From contig NZ_JAODNV010000008.1 in the NCBI RefSeq assembly GCF_025398195.1, forward strand, positions 62,001 through 126,000: a DNA stretch of 64,000 nucleotides, in the 5' to 3' direction. This document shows, one piece after another, positions 40,117-48,789 of this stretch. Source of the stretch: Chelativorans petroleitrophicus (GTDB lineage Bacteria; Pseudomonadota; Alphaproteobacteria; Rhizobiales; Rhizobiaceae). Below the pieces are notes generated by a model. The model made no database searches and had not been told where the DNA came from. It worked only from the letters and a program-made list of their open reading frames with translations. The position numbers were made by a program, and so were the translations under genes. Each line of letters starts with the position of its first letter. The stretch's first letter is position 1.

Positions 40117-41931
40117 CTACTCCGCCGGATCGGCCTTCTTTCTCTTGAACAAGCTTGCGAGGTTATCCCAAAGCTCGATCTTGGCGCCCTGGCGCTTCAT
40201 GATCACGCCCTGCTGGATGATCGACAGCAGGTTGTTCCACGCCCAGTAGATAACGAGACCCGCCGGGAAGTTCGCCAGCATGAAGGTGAAGATCACCGGC
40301 ATCCAGTTGAAGATCATGGCCTGGGTCGGGTCCGGCGGCGTCGGGTTCATCCGCATCTGCAGGAACATGGTCAGACCCATGATAAGCGGCCATACTCCGA
40401 TCATCAGGAAGGCCGGCACGTCGTAGGGCAGCAAGCCGAACAGGTTGAAGATCGAGGTGGGGTCGGGCGCCGAAAGGTCCTGAATCCAGCCGAAGAAGGG
40501 CGCATGCCGCATCTCGATCGTCACATAGAGCACCTTGTAGAGCGCGAAGAAGACCGGAATCTGGATGAGAACCGGCCAGCAGCCCGCCAGCGGATTGATC
40601 TTCTCCTTCTTGTAGAGCTCCATCATCGCCTGCTGCTGCTTCATCTTGTCGTCCACGTATTTCTCGCGGATTTCGAGCAGGGCCGGCTGCACCTTCTTCA
40701 TGTTCGCCATGGACTTGTACGACTTGTTGGCGAGCGGGAAGAAGAGGAGCTTGACGATGACCGTGGTGGCGAGGATCGCCAGACCGAAATTGCCGAGCAG
40801 CCTGTAGAGCCAGTCCATCAGGTAGAACATCGGCTTGGTAATGAAGTAGAACCAGCCCCAGTCGATCAGAAGATCGAACTGGCGGATGCCGTGTTCCTCC
40901 TCATACTTGTCGACGACGCTCACCTCCTTGGCGCCGGCGAAGATCAGCGTCTCAACGGTCGCTTCACTGCCCGGAGCGATCGTCGTCGCATCGTTGAGGA
41001 AATCCGCCTGGAACCGCTCCCGTCCGTCGCCGAAATAGGCAAAGCGCGGCTGGAACTCCGTTTCGGCGCGCGGGACCATCGCCACGGCCCAATATTTGTC
41101 AGTGATGCCAAGCCAGCCGTCCGTGGACTTGCCGGGCGTGATGGCCCCCTTCTCCTGCAGGTCGGAATAGTCGATCTCCTGCAGGCCCTCCTCGCCGGTC
41201 ACGCCGATGAGGCCTTCGTGCAGGATGTAGAAGCCCTGCGTTGCCGGCAATCCGAACCGCGTGATGCGGCCGTAGCCTCTTAAGGCGACGGCTTCCCCGC
41301 TCGCGTTCGCGATCGTGTCGGTGACGGTGAAGAGATAGTCTTCATCCACCGAGAAGGTGCGCTTGAAGGTGAGGCCCTTCTCGTTCGTGTAGCTGAGCGT
41401 TACCGGCGTGTCCGGGGTGAGCATGGAGCCTTCGGCAACCGTCCACTGCGTGTCGTGGGTCGGGACGGAACCTGCCGCCGCATCCCCCACATAGCCGATC
41501 TCCACGAAATAGCCGTCCGGCAGGGGTGCCGGGTTCAGAAGCTCGATATTGGGCGAATCCTTATCGACGGTGACGCGATAGTCCTTGAGCAGGAGATCAT
41601 CCAGCCGTCCGCCGACGAGATTGATCGAGCCGGACACGCGAGGCGTATCGATCTTCACGCGCGCCGCCTGCTCCAGCGCGGTGTCGCGGCTGGCGGCGAC
41701 CGCAGCGCCCCCGGCACCGGGCACCGTCGCATCCGCCTGCCCGTTGCCTGGAGCCGGTATGTCCGCCCCCTCAACATCCGACGGGTTCGCAGTCTCGCCC
41801 GCCTGCTCCGCCGCGATCCGGGCGGCCTCGCGCTCGGCCTCGATGCGCGGATTGACGTAGAAGACCTGCCAGACGGTCAGGATCAGTACTGACAGTATGA
41901 CCGTGATGATGAGGTTGCGAGTGTTGTCCAT
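40117..41931 (-). CDS. yidC: membrane protein insertase YidC
   Basis: A 604-residue inner-membrane insertase working alone or with SecYEG. The first helix is at about 7-24, followed by a large periplasmic domain (about 40-345) and the conserved five-helix core (about 360-570; PLANKSYKSMANMKKVQP, MMELYKKEKINPLAGCWPVL, FNWMPVIFTFMLANFPAGLV). Its start shares one base with the rnpA stop (TGATG), so it belongs to the rpmH-rnpA-yidC operon. Confidence 0.97.
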   Translation of the reverse strand: MDNTRNLIITVILSVLILTVWQVFYVNPRIEAEREAARIAAEQAGETANPSDVEGADIPAPGNGQADATVPGAGGAAVAASRDTALEQAARVKIDTPRVSGSINLVGGRLDDLLLKDYRVTVDKDSPNIELLNPAPLPDGYFVEIGYVGDAAAGSVPTHDTQWTVAEGSMLTPDTPVTLSYTNEKGLTFKRTFSVDEDYLFTVTDTIANASGEAVALRGYGRITRFGLPATQGFYILHEGLIGVTGEEGLQEIDYSDLQEKGAITPGKSTDGWLGITDKYWAVAMVPRAETEFQPRFAYFGDGRERFQADFLNDATTIAPGSEATVETLIFAGAKEVSVVDKYEEEHGIRQFDLLIDWGWFYFITKPMFYLMDWLYRLLGNFGLAILATTVIVKLLFFPLANKSYKSMANMKKVQPALLEIREKYVDDKMKQQQAMMELYKKEKINPLAGCWPVLIQIPVFFALYKVLYVTIEMRHAPFFGWIQDLSAPDPTSIFNLFGLLPYDVPAFLMIGVWPLIMGLTMFLQMRMNPTPPDPTQAMIFNWMPVIFTFMLANFPAGLVIYWAWNNLLSIIQQGVIMKRQGAKIELWDNLASLFKRKKADPAE

Positions 41932-42290
41932 CAGTTTCCCTGGCCCGCACCAGCGGGTCTCTTGCCGCGGATACGCCGTGACAACTCGTTTCGGAGCGTT
42001 TCGAACGGCGCATCCAGCACTTCGCGCCGCCCCACGATCACATAGTCGGTGCCGGACGCCATTTCATCGGCCGCGCGCGTGCGAACCGCTTCACGCAACC
42101 GCCGGCGGATGCGGTTCCGCTCCACCGCATTGCCTGTTTTCTTCGTCACCGTGATACCGAGCCGCGGCGGGCCGTCGTCCCCGCGCTCCAGCACCTCAAG
42201 AAGGAACAAGGGCCCGCGGCGTTTCGCACCACGCTGTACGGCGAGGAACTCGGCGCGTTTGGTGAGCCGCTCCGGCGCTCGACCCGGCAA
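41931..42290 (-). CDS. rnpA: ribonuclease P protein component
   Basis: RnpA is the protein subunit of RNase P, which trims the 5' ends of tRNA precursors. From TTG at 42288-42290 it has 119 residues, starting [15 protein letters not shown] and with the signature [28 protein letters not shown] stands upstream as a ribosome-binding site. An earlier in-frame TTG at 42359 would overlap rpmH by 44 bases; such overlaps are known in some bacteria, so the start is not certain. Confidence 0.93.
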   Translation of the reverse strand: MPGRAPERLTKRAEFLAVQRGAKRRGPLFLLEVLERGDDGPPRLGITVTKKTGNAVERNRIRRRLREAVRTRAADEMASGTDYVIVGRREVLDAPFETLRNELSRRIRGKRPAGAGQGN

Positions 42291-42315
42291 CGCCTTGCCC
42301 CACGCGACTGAATAT

Positions 42316-42450
42316 TTAGGCCGTAAGCCGCTTGCGACCACGGGCGCGACGTGCCGCAATCACGCGGCGGCCGCCCTTGGTGGCCATACGCGCGCGAAAT
42401 CCATGCCGGCGCTTGCGAACGAGTTTCGAGGGCTGATAAGTGCGCTTCAT
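42316..42450 (-). CDS. rpmH: 50S ribosomal protein L34
   Basis: A 44-residue ribosomal protein, [20 protein letters not shown] then [20 protein letters not shown] to RLTA, identical in plan to bacterial L34. Start ATG at 42448-42450, stop TAA at 42316-42318. First gene of the rpmH-rnpA-yidC operon, with a near-consensus promoter at 42567-42595. Confidence 0.98.
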   Translation of the reverse strand: MKRTYQPSKLVRKRRHGFRARMATKGGRRVIAARRARGRKRLTA

Positions 42451-42566
42451 TTATTTAATACCGCGGCGTGCGGCCCTTCTTCATTCTGTCTCGACGAACA
42501 GGAGCATTTCTTCGGCCGCACAGGACGCAAAATTACGCGCCGGGCGGCCAGCCCGAACGTGCGGGG

Positions 42567-42595
42567 CTTATAAAAAGCGGGCTCTGGAAAGTCAA
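42567..42595 (-). promoter_or_regulatory. sigma70-type promoter of rpmH operon
   Basis: On the minus strand TTGACT (complement of 42590-42595) and TATAAG (complement of 42567-42572) are separated by exactly 17 bases, about 117 bases before rpmH. Five of six and four to five of six consensus matches make this the best promoter in the window. Confidence 0.75.
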
Positions 42596-42607
42596 CGAAG
42601 GGGAAGG

Positions 42608-42685
42608 GGAAAGAGCGAATAGGGAATAGCGAATAGAAAAGGGCTATCTTCGACGCTTACTCCCTATTCGCTATTCGCTCTTCCC
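42608..42685. repeat. palindromic GAATAGC-type repeat, copy 2
   Basis: The left arm 42608-42636 (GGAAAGAGCGAATAGG then GAATAGCGAATAG) and the right arm 42661-42685 (TCCCTATTCGCTATTCGCTC to TTCCC) form a long stem around a 24-base loop. The right arm ends exactly at the gshA stop (42686). Same unit as the element at 19338-19475. It could terminate gshA transcription, which approaches on the minus strand. Confidence 0.7.
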
Positions 42686-44059
42686 TCAATACGCATGTTC
42701 CAGAAACACCGGCTCGATCGAGCCGCCCCAGCGCGTGTTGTAGGCGGCCACCATCTCCTGCGCGCTTGTTGTGCCGCGGGCGACGATCTCCTCCAGCGGA
42801 GCCAGGAAACCGGTTTCGTCATACCCTTCGCGGTTCCGGCATGCGCGGTTGGCCAGTCCGGTGCGGGCGATCGCCAACACCTTGCGCGCGGTTTCGCGTA
42901 GATCGTGGTTGCGGAAGCTGGCGGAAAGCCCCTCGACGGGCACCGTATCGCGCAGCCTCTGCACCTCCTCGAAGGTCCAGTCGCGAGTGAAATCCTCCAC
43001 CGCCTGGATTGCCTCATCGTCGTAGAGCAACCCGACCCAGAAGGCGGGCAGCGCACAGATGCGCCGCCATGGGCCGCCATCCGCACCGCGCATTTCAATG
43101 AAGCGCTTCAGCCGCACGTCCGGGAAGAGGGTGGAGAGATGATTGGCCCAATCGCCCATGGTGGGCATGCCGTTCGGCACCTCGTCACGCAACGCGCCGT
43201 GCATGAACTGGCGGAAGGTCACATGGGTGCAGTCGTAATAGCGGCCGTCCCGGATCACGAAATACATGGGCACGTCGAGCGCCCATTCGACATAATCGGC
43301 GAATCCAAAGTCCTCGGCAAACACGAAGGGCAGGAGACCGGCGCGCTGATTGTCCGTATCGCGCCAGATCTCCGCGCGCCAAGACTGGAAGCCGTTGACG
43401 GTACCCTCGGTAAAGGGCGAATTGGCAAAAAGCGCCGTCGCCAGCGGCTGGAGCCGCTGGCCGATCTGCATCTTGCGGCGCATGTCGGCTTCGGAGGAGA
43501 AATCCAGATTCACCTGAATGGTGCAGGTGCGGTACATCATGTCGAGCCCGTGCCGACCGACCTTGGGCATATAGGCCGTCATGATGTCGTAGCGCGACTT
43601 GGGCATCCTGGGCGTTTCGGAAAGCCGCCATTTGGGGCTCGCGCCGAGCCCCAGGAAGCGGATGCCGAGCGGCTCCGCGATCTCGCGAAGCTGCGCCAGA
43701 TGGGCATTGCCCTCGCGGCAGGTCTGATGAAGCGTCTTGAGCGGCGCGCCCGACAGCTCGAACTGGCCGCCCGGCTCCAGCGAGATCGCACCCTGGCCGG
43801 TGGGCTCCACAAGGCCGATGATGTGGCCGCCGTCGAGGATCGGGTTCCAGCCGAGTATTCGCTGCATGCCTTCCAGAAGCGCGCGGATGCCGCGATCGCC
43901 CTCATAGGGCACGGGGCGGTTTCCATTGACATAGAAAGGAAATTTCTCGTGCTCGGTGCCGATGCGCCAGGCCTCTTTGGGCTTGCACCCCTCCGCCAGA
44001 AACGAGATGAGTTCGTCTACCGTTTCGATCGGCCGATTATCGGTCGTGTCCCGCGCCAT
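42686..44059 (-). CDS. gshA: glutamate--cysteine ligase
   Basis: The first enzyme of glutathione synthesis, joining glutamate and cysteine with ATP. It has 457 residues and is of the alphaproteobacterial/plant-type family: IGTEHEKFPFY near the N-terminus, GHIIGLVEPTGQGAISLEPG, MYRTCTIQVNLDFSSEADM and EMRGADGGPWRRI are conserved segments. The ATG at 44057-44059 has GGAGACGAAG upstream; an extension to 44110 is rejected. It lies 72 bases after rsmE on the same strand. Confidence 0.94.
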   Translation of the reverse strand: MARDTTDNRPIETVDELISFLAEGCKPKEAWRIGTEHEKFPFYVNGNRPVPYEGDRGIRALLEGMQRILGWNPILDGGHIIGLVEPTGQGAISLEPGGQFELSGAPLKTLHQTCREGNAHLAQLREIAEPLGIRFLGLGASPKWRLSETPRMPKSRYDIMTAYMPKVGRHGLDMMYRTCTIQVNLDFSSEADMRRKMQIGQRLQPLATALFANSPFTEGTVNGFQSWRAEIWRDTDNQRAGLLPFVFAEDFGFADYVEWALDVPMYFVIRDGRYYDCTHVTFRQFMHGALRDEVPNGMPTMGDWANHLSTLFPDVRLKRFIEMRGADGGPWRRICALPAFWVGLLYDDEAIQAVEDFTRDWTFEEVQRLRDTVPVEGLSASFRNHDLRETARKVLAIARTGLANRACRNREGYDETGFLAPLEEIVARGTTSAQEMVAAYNTRWGGSIEPVFLEHAY

Positions 44060-44131
44060 CTTCGTCTCCAAAAGCTCCGCCTCATTGGAGAAGACGGCAG
44101 CCGCAATCAAGCCAAAAGTTCTGAACGCCGC

Positions 44132-44878
44132 TCAAGCCTCGTCCCGCCAGTCACCGGCCGCCGCCTGGAGGATGGCCATTGCCGCGACCGCCGCCGTGTC
44201 GGCGCGCAAAATGCGTGGGCCGAGAGGCACGGGCGTCACGAAGGGAAGCGAGCGCAGCAATTGCCGCTCCGCCTCCGAAAAACCGCCCTCCGGGCCCACG
44301 AGAAGCGCCAGCCTTTCGCCGGCAAGACGGCTGACGGCCGGGAGCGGATTGTTGCCCGGCGCATCCTCGTCGCAAAAGACAAGCCTGCGGCCTGCCTCCC
44401 ATTCCGCCAGCAGGCGTTCGAGTTTCACCGGTTCGCGCACGGATGGAATGGAGAGGATACCGCACTGCTCCGCCGCCTCGATCACATTTGCCTGAAGACG
44501 CGGGAGGCCCAGCTTGGGCACCTGCGTGTGTTGGGTGAGCACCGGCTGAAGCACGCCCGCGCCCATCTCCACCGCCTTCTGCACGAGATAATCGAGCCGG
44601 CCCTGCTTGAGCGGCGCGAAGCAGTAGAGAAGATCGGGATAAGGCGTCTGGGCGCGCGCCATCTCGGCTACGGACAGCTGCGCGGACTTCTTCGAGAGCG
44701 CCGTGATCGCCGCCCGCCATTCGCCGTCGCGTCCGTTGAAGAGGAGCAGTTCCGCGCCCTCCCGCATGCGCAGCACATTCGCCAGATAATGTGCCTGCTC
44801 GCGCGTGGCCTCGACCGTGAACCCGGCCCCCAGGTCGCACGTCACATAAAGCCGCTGCATCTTGTAATTCGCCCGCAT
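44132..44878 (-). CDS. rsmE: 16S rRNA (uracil(1498)-N(3))-methyltransferase
   Basis: RsmE methylates U1498 of 16S rRNA. A 248-residue SPOUT enzyme: the N-terminal PUA-like part ([15 protein letters not shown], then [12 protein letters not shown]) and the C-terminal knot with [13 protein letters not shown] and [17 protein letters not shown]. The start at 44878 is preferred because MRANY-MQRL is a recurrent N-terminus in this order; the internal ATG at 44860 is an alternative. Followed on the same strand by gshA. Confidence 0.94.
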   Translation of the reverse strand: MRANYKMQRLYVTCDLGAGFTVEATREQAHYLANVLRMREGAELLLFNGRDGEWRAAITALSKKSAQLSVAEMARAQTPYPDLLYCFAPLKQGRLDYLVQKAVEMGAGVLQPVLTQHTQVPKLGLPRLQANVIEAAEQCGILSIPSVREPVKLERLLAEWEAGRRLVFCDEDAPGNNPLPAVSRLAGERLALLVGPEGGFSEAERQLLRSLPFVTPVPLGPRILRADTAAVAAMAILQAAAGDWRDEA

Positions 44879-44909
44879 CGTTTGTTGATGCTTCGGCGCG
44901 GGCGCGCGG

Positions 44910-45560
44910 TCAATAGGCGCTCGGATGCCACACCGGACGGTAGCCGCGGGCAAGACGCGCGACGGTGGACGGCGGCGTGATCAGGGTAAAGACGGCTGTG
45001 CTCATATCGGAAATCTTTCGCGGCGGGCCATAGCCGCTGAAATCCCAGGGAAGAAGCCTTCCTCCACGCAGCGCGTAAGCTAGGCCGTTCTGCTCAACCA
45101 TGGTGCCGTCCGGCAAATCGGCAAGCTGCGCGGGCTCAAGCGGAAGGACGGCACCGCCCGACGCCCGGCGCTCCGCATGCAGCCGTGCGTCCATTTGCGG
45201 TGCGGGTGTCCGCGGTCCCTCTCCCCCGGCCAGGCAACTGGCGAAAGCAAGCGCGCTGTCACGCCTGCAATAGAAGCATGGCCGGTGACCGGCGGCGAGC
45301 GCGGTCACCTCGTCAAGAAAGAAAAGTTCCGTCCAGCCCGGCCTGCCTCCAGGGGCGTTGCGCCCCATCACCTCGCGGCGCTGTCCCCGGAAGTCGCATT
45401 CGCAGATGATCCAGGCCTTCGTGGCCCAGCGCCGCCTGAGCAGCGTCCTGGTATCCGGATCGTGGATCACACCGCGATTGCCGGTGAAGAGGCCACGCGC
45501 CGCAACGGCATGAATAGCTCCGAAGGGGTCTACGCGGTTCTGGAGAGGCATGGGAGGCAT
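44910..45560 (-). CDS. uncharacterised protein with CxxC and His-rich motifs
   Basis: A 216-residue soluble protein I cannot assign. Visible features are the N-terminal [34 protein letters not shown] (two Cys), [20 protein letters not shown] with PCFYC at about 94-98, and a C-terminal segment [20 protein letters not shown]. The Cys/His arrangement could bind zinc or resemble an HNH-like fold, but no active-site set is clear. The start is uncertain (ATG at 45560 or 45551). It lies 31 bases before rsmE on the same strand, so they may be co-transcribed. Confidence 0.7.
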   Translation of the reverse strand: MPPMPLQNRVDPFGAIHAVAARGLFTGNRGVIHDPDTRTLLRRRWATKAWIICECDFRGQRREVMGRNAPGGRPGWTELFFLDEVTALAAGHRPCFYCRRDSALAFASCLAGGEGPRTPAPQMDARLHAERRASGGAVLPLEPAQLADLPDGTMVEQNGLAYALRGGRLLPWDFSGYGPPRKISDMSTAVFTLITPPSTVARLARGYRPVWHPSAY

Positions 45561-45739
45561 TTTGCGCCGGCTCGCGCCCCGCGATCAACCCGCCTGCCGG
45601 CATGGCTTAAATCCGGGCGCGGCAAAGAAGCAACACTGCCGGATGAAAAGGGGGAGCCCACGATAGCCGGCTTGTATCCTCCGCGCGGAATCACCATCTG
45701 TTTGCGCGAAAACTCACCAAGCGCACTCATGGGAACCAG

Positions 45740-45768
45740 TTGGTAACCCGGGTGCTTTTATCTCTAAT
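45740..45768 (+). promoter_or_regulatory. promoter candidate for the 43-residue peptide gene
   Basis: TTGGTA at 45740-45745 and TCTAAT at 45763-45768 are separated by 17 bases. The predicted start point near 45775 leaves a short leader with AGGA at 45783-45786 before the ATG at 45795. Confidence 0.5.
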
Positions 45769-45794
45769 TGTCTGTACGAATCAGGATGAGCCCG

Positions 45795-45926
45795 ATGCGT
45801 GCTGCTATCCTTTCACTGATGCTGTTCTCCGCTGTTATGATCAGCGGCGCGGGGATCTACACCGCCACCGCCTCCGGTAACCATCAGGCCGCCCACGGCT
45901 ACGGCGTGGTCGATCTGGCCCGATAG
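45795..45926 (+). CDS. 43-residue exported peptide of unknown function
   Basis: A tiny gene starting MRAAILSLMLFSAVMISGAG and ending VVDLAR. Residues 1-20 form a hydrophobic signal-like segment, followed by a short polar tail with two His. AGGA is eight bases before the ATG (an ATG at 45786 is an alternative adding three residues), and a promoter-like pair stands 27 bases before that. It may be a small secreted or membrane-anchored peptide; function unknown. It is convergent with the metallophosphatase gene. Confidence 0.5.
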   Translation: MRAAILSLMLFSAVMISGAGIYTATASGNHQAAHGYGVVDLAR

Positions 45927-45942
45927 GACGGCCGGGAAGGCG

Positions 45943-46689
45943 CTACAACGCCGCTTCCAGAAGCCGCTTCGTTCTGCCCTCGAACATCATGGCCGTGAGC
46001 CGGCCGGTATGGAAGGCGCCGGTGTCCAGATTCACCCGGTTGGGCAGAATCTCGGGCCTGTCGTGGGGCGTGTGACCGTGCACGATGAGCTTGGGATGAA
46101 GCCCGGCATGGTGAAGAAAGCGCTCGCGGATCCAGATCAGGTCCGTATTCTCCTGCTCCTCCAGGGGGACACCCGGCCGGATGCCGGCATGGCAGAAGAA
46201 GAGGTCCCCGAAGCAGACGGAAGGTCTAAGGCCGCGCAGGAAGGTCAGGTGTTCCTCCGGAATGGACCGGCGCAGTTCATCCCAGCCTTGCAGCAGAGCT
46301 TCCTCCGGATAGAACCGCAGCGCCACGCCATATGAGCGGGCGGTAGCCTCACCGCCGTTATTGGCAAACAGGCTGTCGGCGCGCGGCTGGGACAGGAAGT
46401 CCAGCATGCCGAGATCGTGATTGCCCGCTATCGCGATCACGCGGGGGTCGGCTTGGGTCGCGTGCGAAAGCAGGTCGAGGACCCGGCGGGTATCCGGCCC
46501 GCGGTCAACGTAATCGCCTAGAAAGATGAGGCGCCAGTCGCCGGGTCTGTCCCGCCCGATCTCCTCCATAATCTGGCGGTGCATTTCCGACAGAAGATCG
46601 AAACGCCCGTGAATGTCGCCCACCGCGTAGATGCGCATGCCGGGCGGCGCCGAGGCATCGTCGAAATGGATTCCCGCCTCACCCGCCAT
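45943..46689 (-). CDS. calcineurin-like serine/threonine metallophosphatase
   Basis: A 248-residue PPP-type phosphatase. The metal-binding signatures are GDIHGR (D25, H27), GDYVDRG (D59, D62) and GNHD (N90, H91), with later HGHTPH. Targets could be phosphoproteins or nucleotides such as diadenosine tetraphosphate (ApaH-like group). The ATG at 46687-46689 (MAGEAGIHF) overlaps the lutC stop by 11 bases, which places it at the end of the lactate-utilisation operon; whether it works in that pathway is unknown. Confidence 0.88.
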   Translation of the reverse strand: MAGEAGIHFDDASAPPGMRIYAVGDIHGRFDLLSEMHRQIMEEIGRDRPGDWRLIFLGDYVDRGPDTRRVLDLLSHATQADPRVIAIAGNHDLGMLDFLSQPRADSLFANNGGEATARSYGVALRFYPEEALLQGWDELRRSIPEEHLTFLRGLRPSVCFGDLFFCHAGIRPGVPLEEQENTDLIWIRERFLHHAGLHPKLIVHGHTPHDRPEILPNRVNLDTGAFHTGRLTAMMFEGRTKRLLEAAL

Positions 46690-47356
46690 CGACCACGATG
46701 AGATGCAGCGCACGCGGCCCATGCGCACCGAGCAGCAGCTTCTGTTCGATGTCGCCGGAACGGGAAGGCCCCGTTATCAGGTTCAAAGTGCGCGGCATCT
46801 CGCCCTTGCCGAAAGCCTGCCGGATCCCGGAAAGCGCCGTCTCCAGATCGCCGGTGATGTCCTTTGCATCCACCACCACAATATGGTGCTCCGGCAGGAA
46901 ATTGACGGTGGTGGGATTGTCCGCCCCCGAATGAAGCACAATGGTGCCCGTCTCGGCTACCCCGGCAACAGCATGGCTGACGCCCACCATGTCCTCCGGC
47001 TCGGCCGGGCCGTTTTTCACCTCAAGCGAGCGCACCGAGGTCCAAGGCATGGCCTTGAGCCGTCCGTCGGCACCCATGCGCACGCTTGCGGGCAGATTCC
47101 TGGCGCGCAGATAGGCGGCAACGGCTTTCGGCACGCTTTCCGCCTTCCTTACCCGCTTGACGGTGGCCGAAACCTTCTCGGCCATGCGGCAGAAAAGCTC
47201 CACGCGCTCCTTTTGAGGCAGCTGGCCGCGGGCGGGTATGACGCCGAGCGGAGACGCAGCCAGCCGCCCGGCCACAGCCGAGGCCCGCGCGGCATCGTCC
47301 GGCGCCACCTTAAGGGCCGTGCGTATCCTGGCCAGTATCACGCTGCGCCCGCTCAT
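46679..47356 (-). CDS. lutC: LutC/YkgG family protein, L-lactate oxidation subunit
   Basis: A 225-residue LUD-domain protein (DUF162). LutC with LutA and LutB forms the cytoplasmic iron-sulfur L-lactate dehydrogenase known from Bacillus and Shewanella. AGVAETGTIVLHSGADN and FLPEHHIVVVDAKDI are the LUD signature segments. It overlaps lutB by four bases and the metallophosphatase by 11. Confidence 0.9.
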   Translation of the reverse strand: MSGRSVILARIRTALKVAPDDAARASAVAGRLAASPLGVIPARGQLPQKERVELFCRMAEKVSATVKRVRKAESVPKAVAAYLRARNLPASVRMGADGRLKAMPWTSVRSLEVKNGPAEPEDMVGVSHAVAGVAETGTIVLHSGADNPTTVNFLPEHHIVVVDAKDITGDLETALSGIRQAFGKGEMPRTLNLITGPSRSGDIEQKLLLGAHGPRALHLIVVDGG

Positions 47357-48789
47357 ACCCGCGCCTCCTGCTTCCAGACTTCCCGTTCACGCCATTGCTG
47401 CATGAATGTGCGGCGCTCGGGCGCGGGGAAATCCCGATGCTTCGTCCAGCCGCGCGCAAGCGGCAGGTGGCGGAAGCGGCCCCGCCGTCCTCCCAACAGC
47501 GCGAGCGCCGGAACGGCAAGCGACGTGAGGACACGGTAAAGACGCGGGCGGCGGGCAAAGAACGCCCAGGCGCCCAGGCCGTAACGCTGCACCGCCGGAT
47601 TGAGGCCGCGGGAGAATTCGCGTTCGCGCCAATGACGCATCATCTTGGGCAGGGGAATCTTCATGGGGCAGACCGCCTCGCAACGCCCGCAGAAGGTGGA
47701 GGCGTTGGGCAGATGCCCGGCCTTGTCCACTCCCATCAGAGATGGCGTCAGCACCGCCCCCATGGGTCCCGGATAGACCCAGCCATAGGCGTGGCCGCCC
47801 ACGGCGTGATAGACCGGGCAGTGGTTCATGCAGGCGCCGCAGCGGATGCAGCGCAGCATGTCCTGGAACTCGGTGCCGAGCATGGCCGAGCGGCCATTGT
47901 CGAGAAGCACGACATGATATTCCTCCGGCCCGTCGGGGTCGCCCGGGCGGCGCGGTCCGGTGGACAGCGTGGTGTAGACGCTCATGTCCTGTCCCGTCGC
48001 GGAGCGGGCGAGCACGCGCAGGATCTGGCTCATGTCCTCGAGGGTGGGCACGATCTTCTCGATCGAGGCCACGACCACGTGCACCTTGGGCAGAATCTGC
48101 GTCAGATCGCCATTCCCCTCATTGGTAACGATGACGGAGCTACCCGTCTCGGCGACCAGGAAATTGGCGCCGGTGATGCCGACATCGGCCTGGAAATATT
48201 GCGAGCGCAACACGCGCCGCGCCTCGCCGAGCAGCGATTCGGGCTCCGAGAGATCGCGCGCGGGTGGCAGATGATCATGCACCCGGCGGAAGTCGGCCTC
48301 CACCTGATCCTTCGTGAGATGAACCGCGGGCGCGATGATGTGGCTAGGGTGCTCGCCGCGAAGCTGGATGATGTATTCGCCGAGGTCCGTCTCGACCGGC
48401 CGAATACCCTCCTTTTCCAGGAACTCGTTGAGGCCGATCTCCTCGGTGATCATGGATTTGCCCTTGGTCACCGTGCGGGCGCCGGCGGCGCGGCATATGT
48501 CGAGGATGATCCTGCGGGCATCGGCGGCCGTCTCGGCCCAGTGCACGTGGCCGCCCGCCGCCCTCACCTTCTCCTCGTAGGCTTCCAGATAGATGTCGAG
48601 GTGAGCGAGCGTATGGTCCTTGATGGCGCGGGCGGATTCCCGCAGCGCCTCGAATTCCGGCAGGGCATCGACCGCGTGCTGGCGCTTGTCGATGAAGCCG
48701 GAGCGCACATGCAGCATGGCCTTCTGAAGCTGCGGATCGGCAAGCGCCTGGCGCGCGTTCTCCTTAAAGGCCGGCGAGGTGATCTGCAT
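47353..48789 (-). CDS. lutB: LutB family iron-sulfur protein
   Basis: A 478-residue protein with an N-terminal LUD domain (AETGSSVIVTNEGNGDL) and a ferredoxin-type part with CIRCGACMNHCPVY and CGRCEAVCPMKIPL, eight cysteines for two 4Fe-4S clusters. LutB is the electron-carrying subunit of the LutABC lactate oxidation complex. Its start shares one base with the lutA stop and its stop overlaps the lutC start by four bases. Confidence 0.94.
   Translation of the reverse strand: MQITSPAFKENARQALADPQLQKAMLHVRSGFIDKRQHAVDALPEFEALRESARAIKDHTLAHLDIYLEAYEEKVRAAGGHVHWAETAADARRIILDICRAAGARTVTKGKSMITEEIGLNEFLEKEGIRPVETDLGEYIIQLRGEHPSHIIAPAVHLTKDQVEADFRRVHDHLPPARDLSEPESLLGEARRVLRSQYFQADVGITGANFLVAETGSSVIVTNEGNGDLTQILPKVHVVVASIEKIVPTLEDMSQILRVLARSATGQDMSVYTTLSTGPRRPGDPDGPEEYHVVLLDNGRSAMLGTEFQDMLRCIRCGACMNHCPVYHAVGGHAYGWVYPGPMGAVLTPSLMGVDKAGHLPNASTFCGRCEAVCPMKIPLPKMMRHWREREFSRGLNPAVQRYGLGAWAFFARRPRLYRVLTSLAVPALALLGGRRGRFRHLPLARGWTKHRDFPAPERRTFMQQWREREVWKQEARV

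Noticed and set aside
19338..42685. Possible CRISPR from repeated GAATAGC units
   Set aside because: Only two palindromic elements 23 kb apart, no regular spacers and no cas genes.
42905..44980. 691-codon plus-strand frame opposite gshA and rsmE
   Set aside because: Antisense shadow of two genes with clear motifs.
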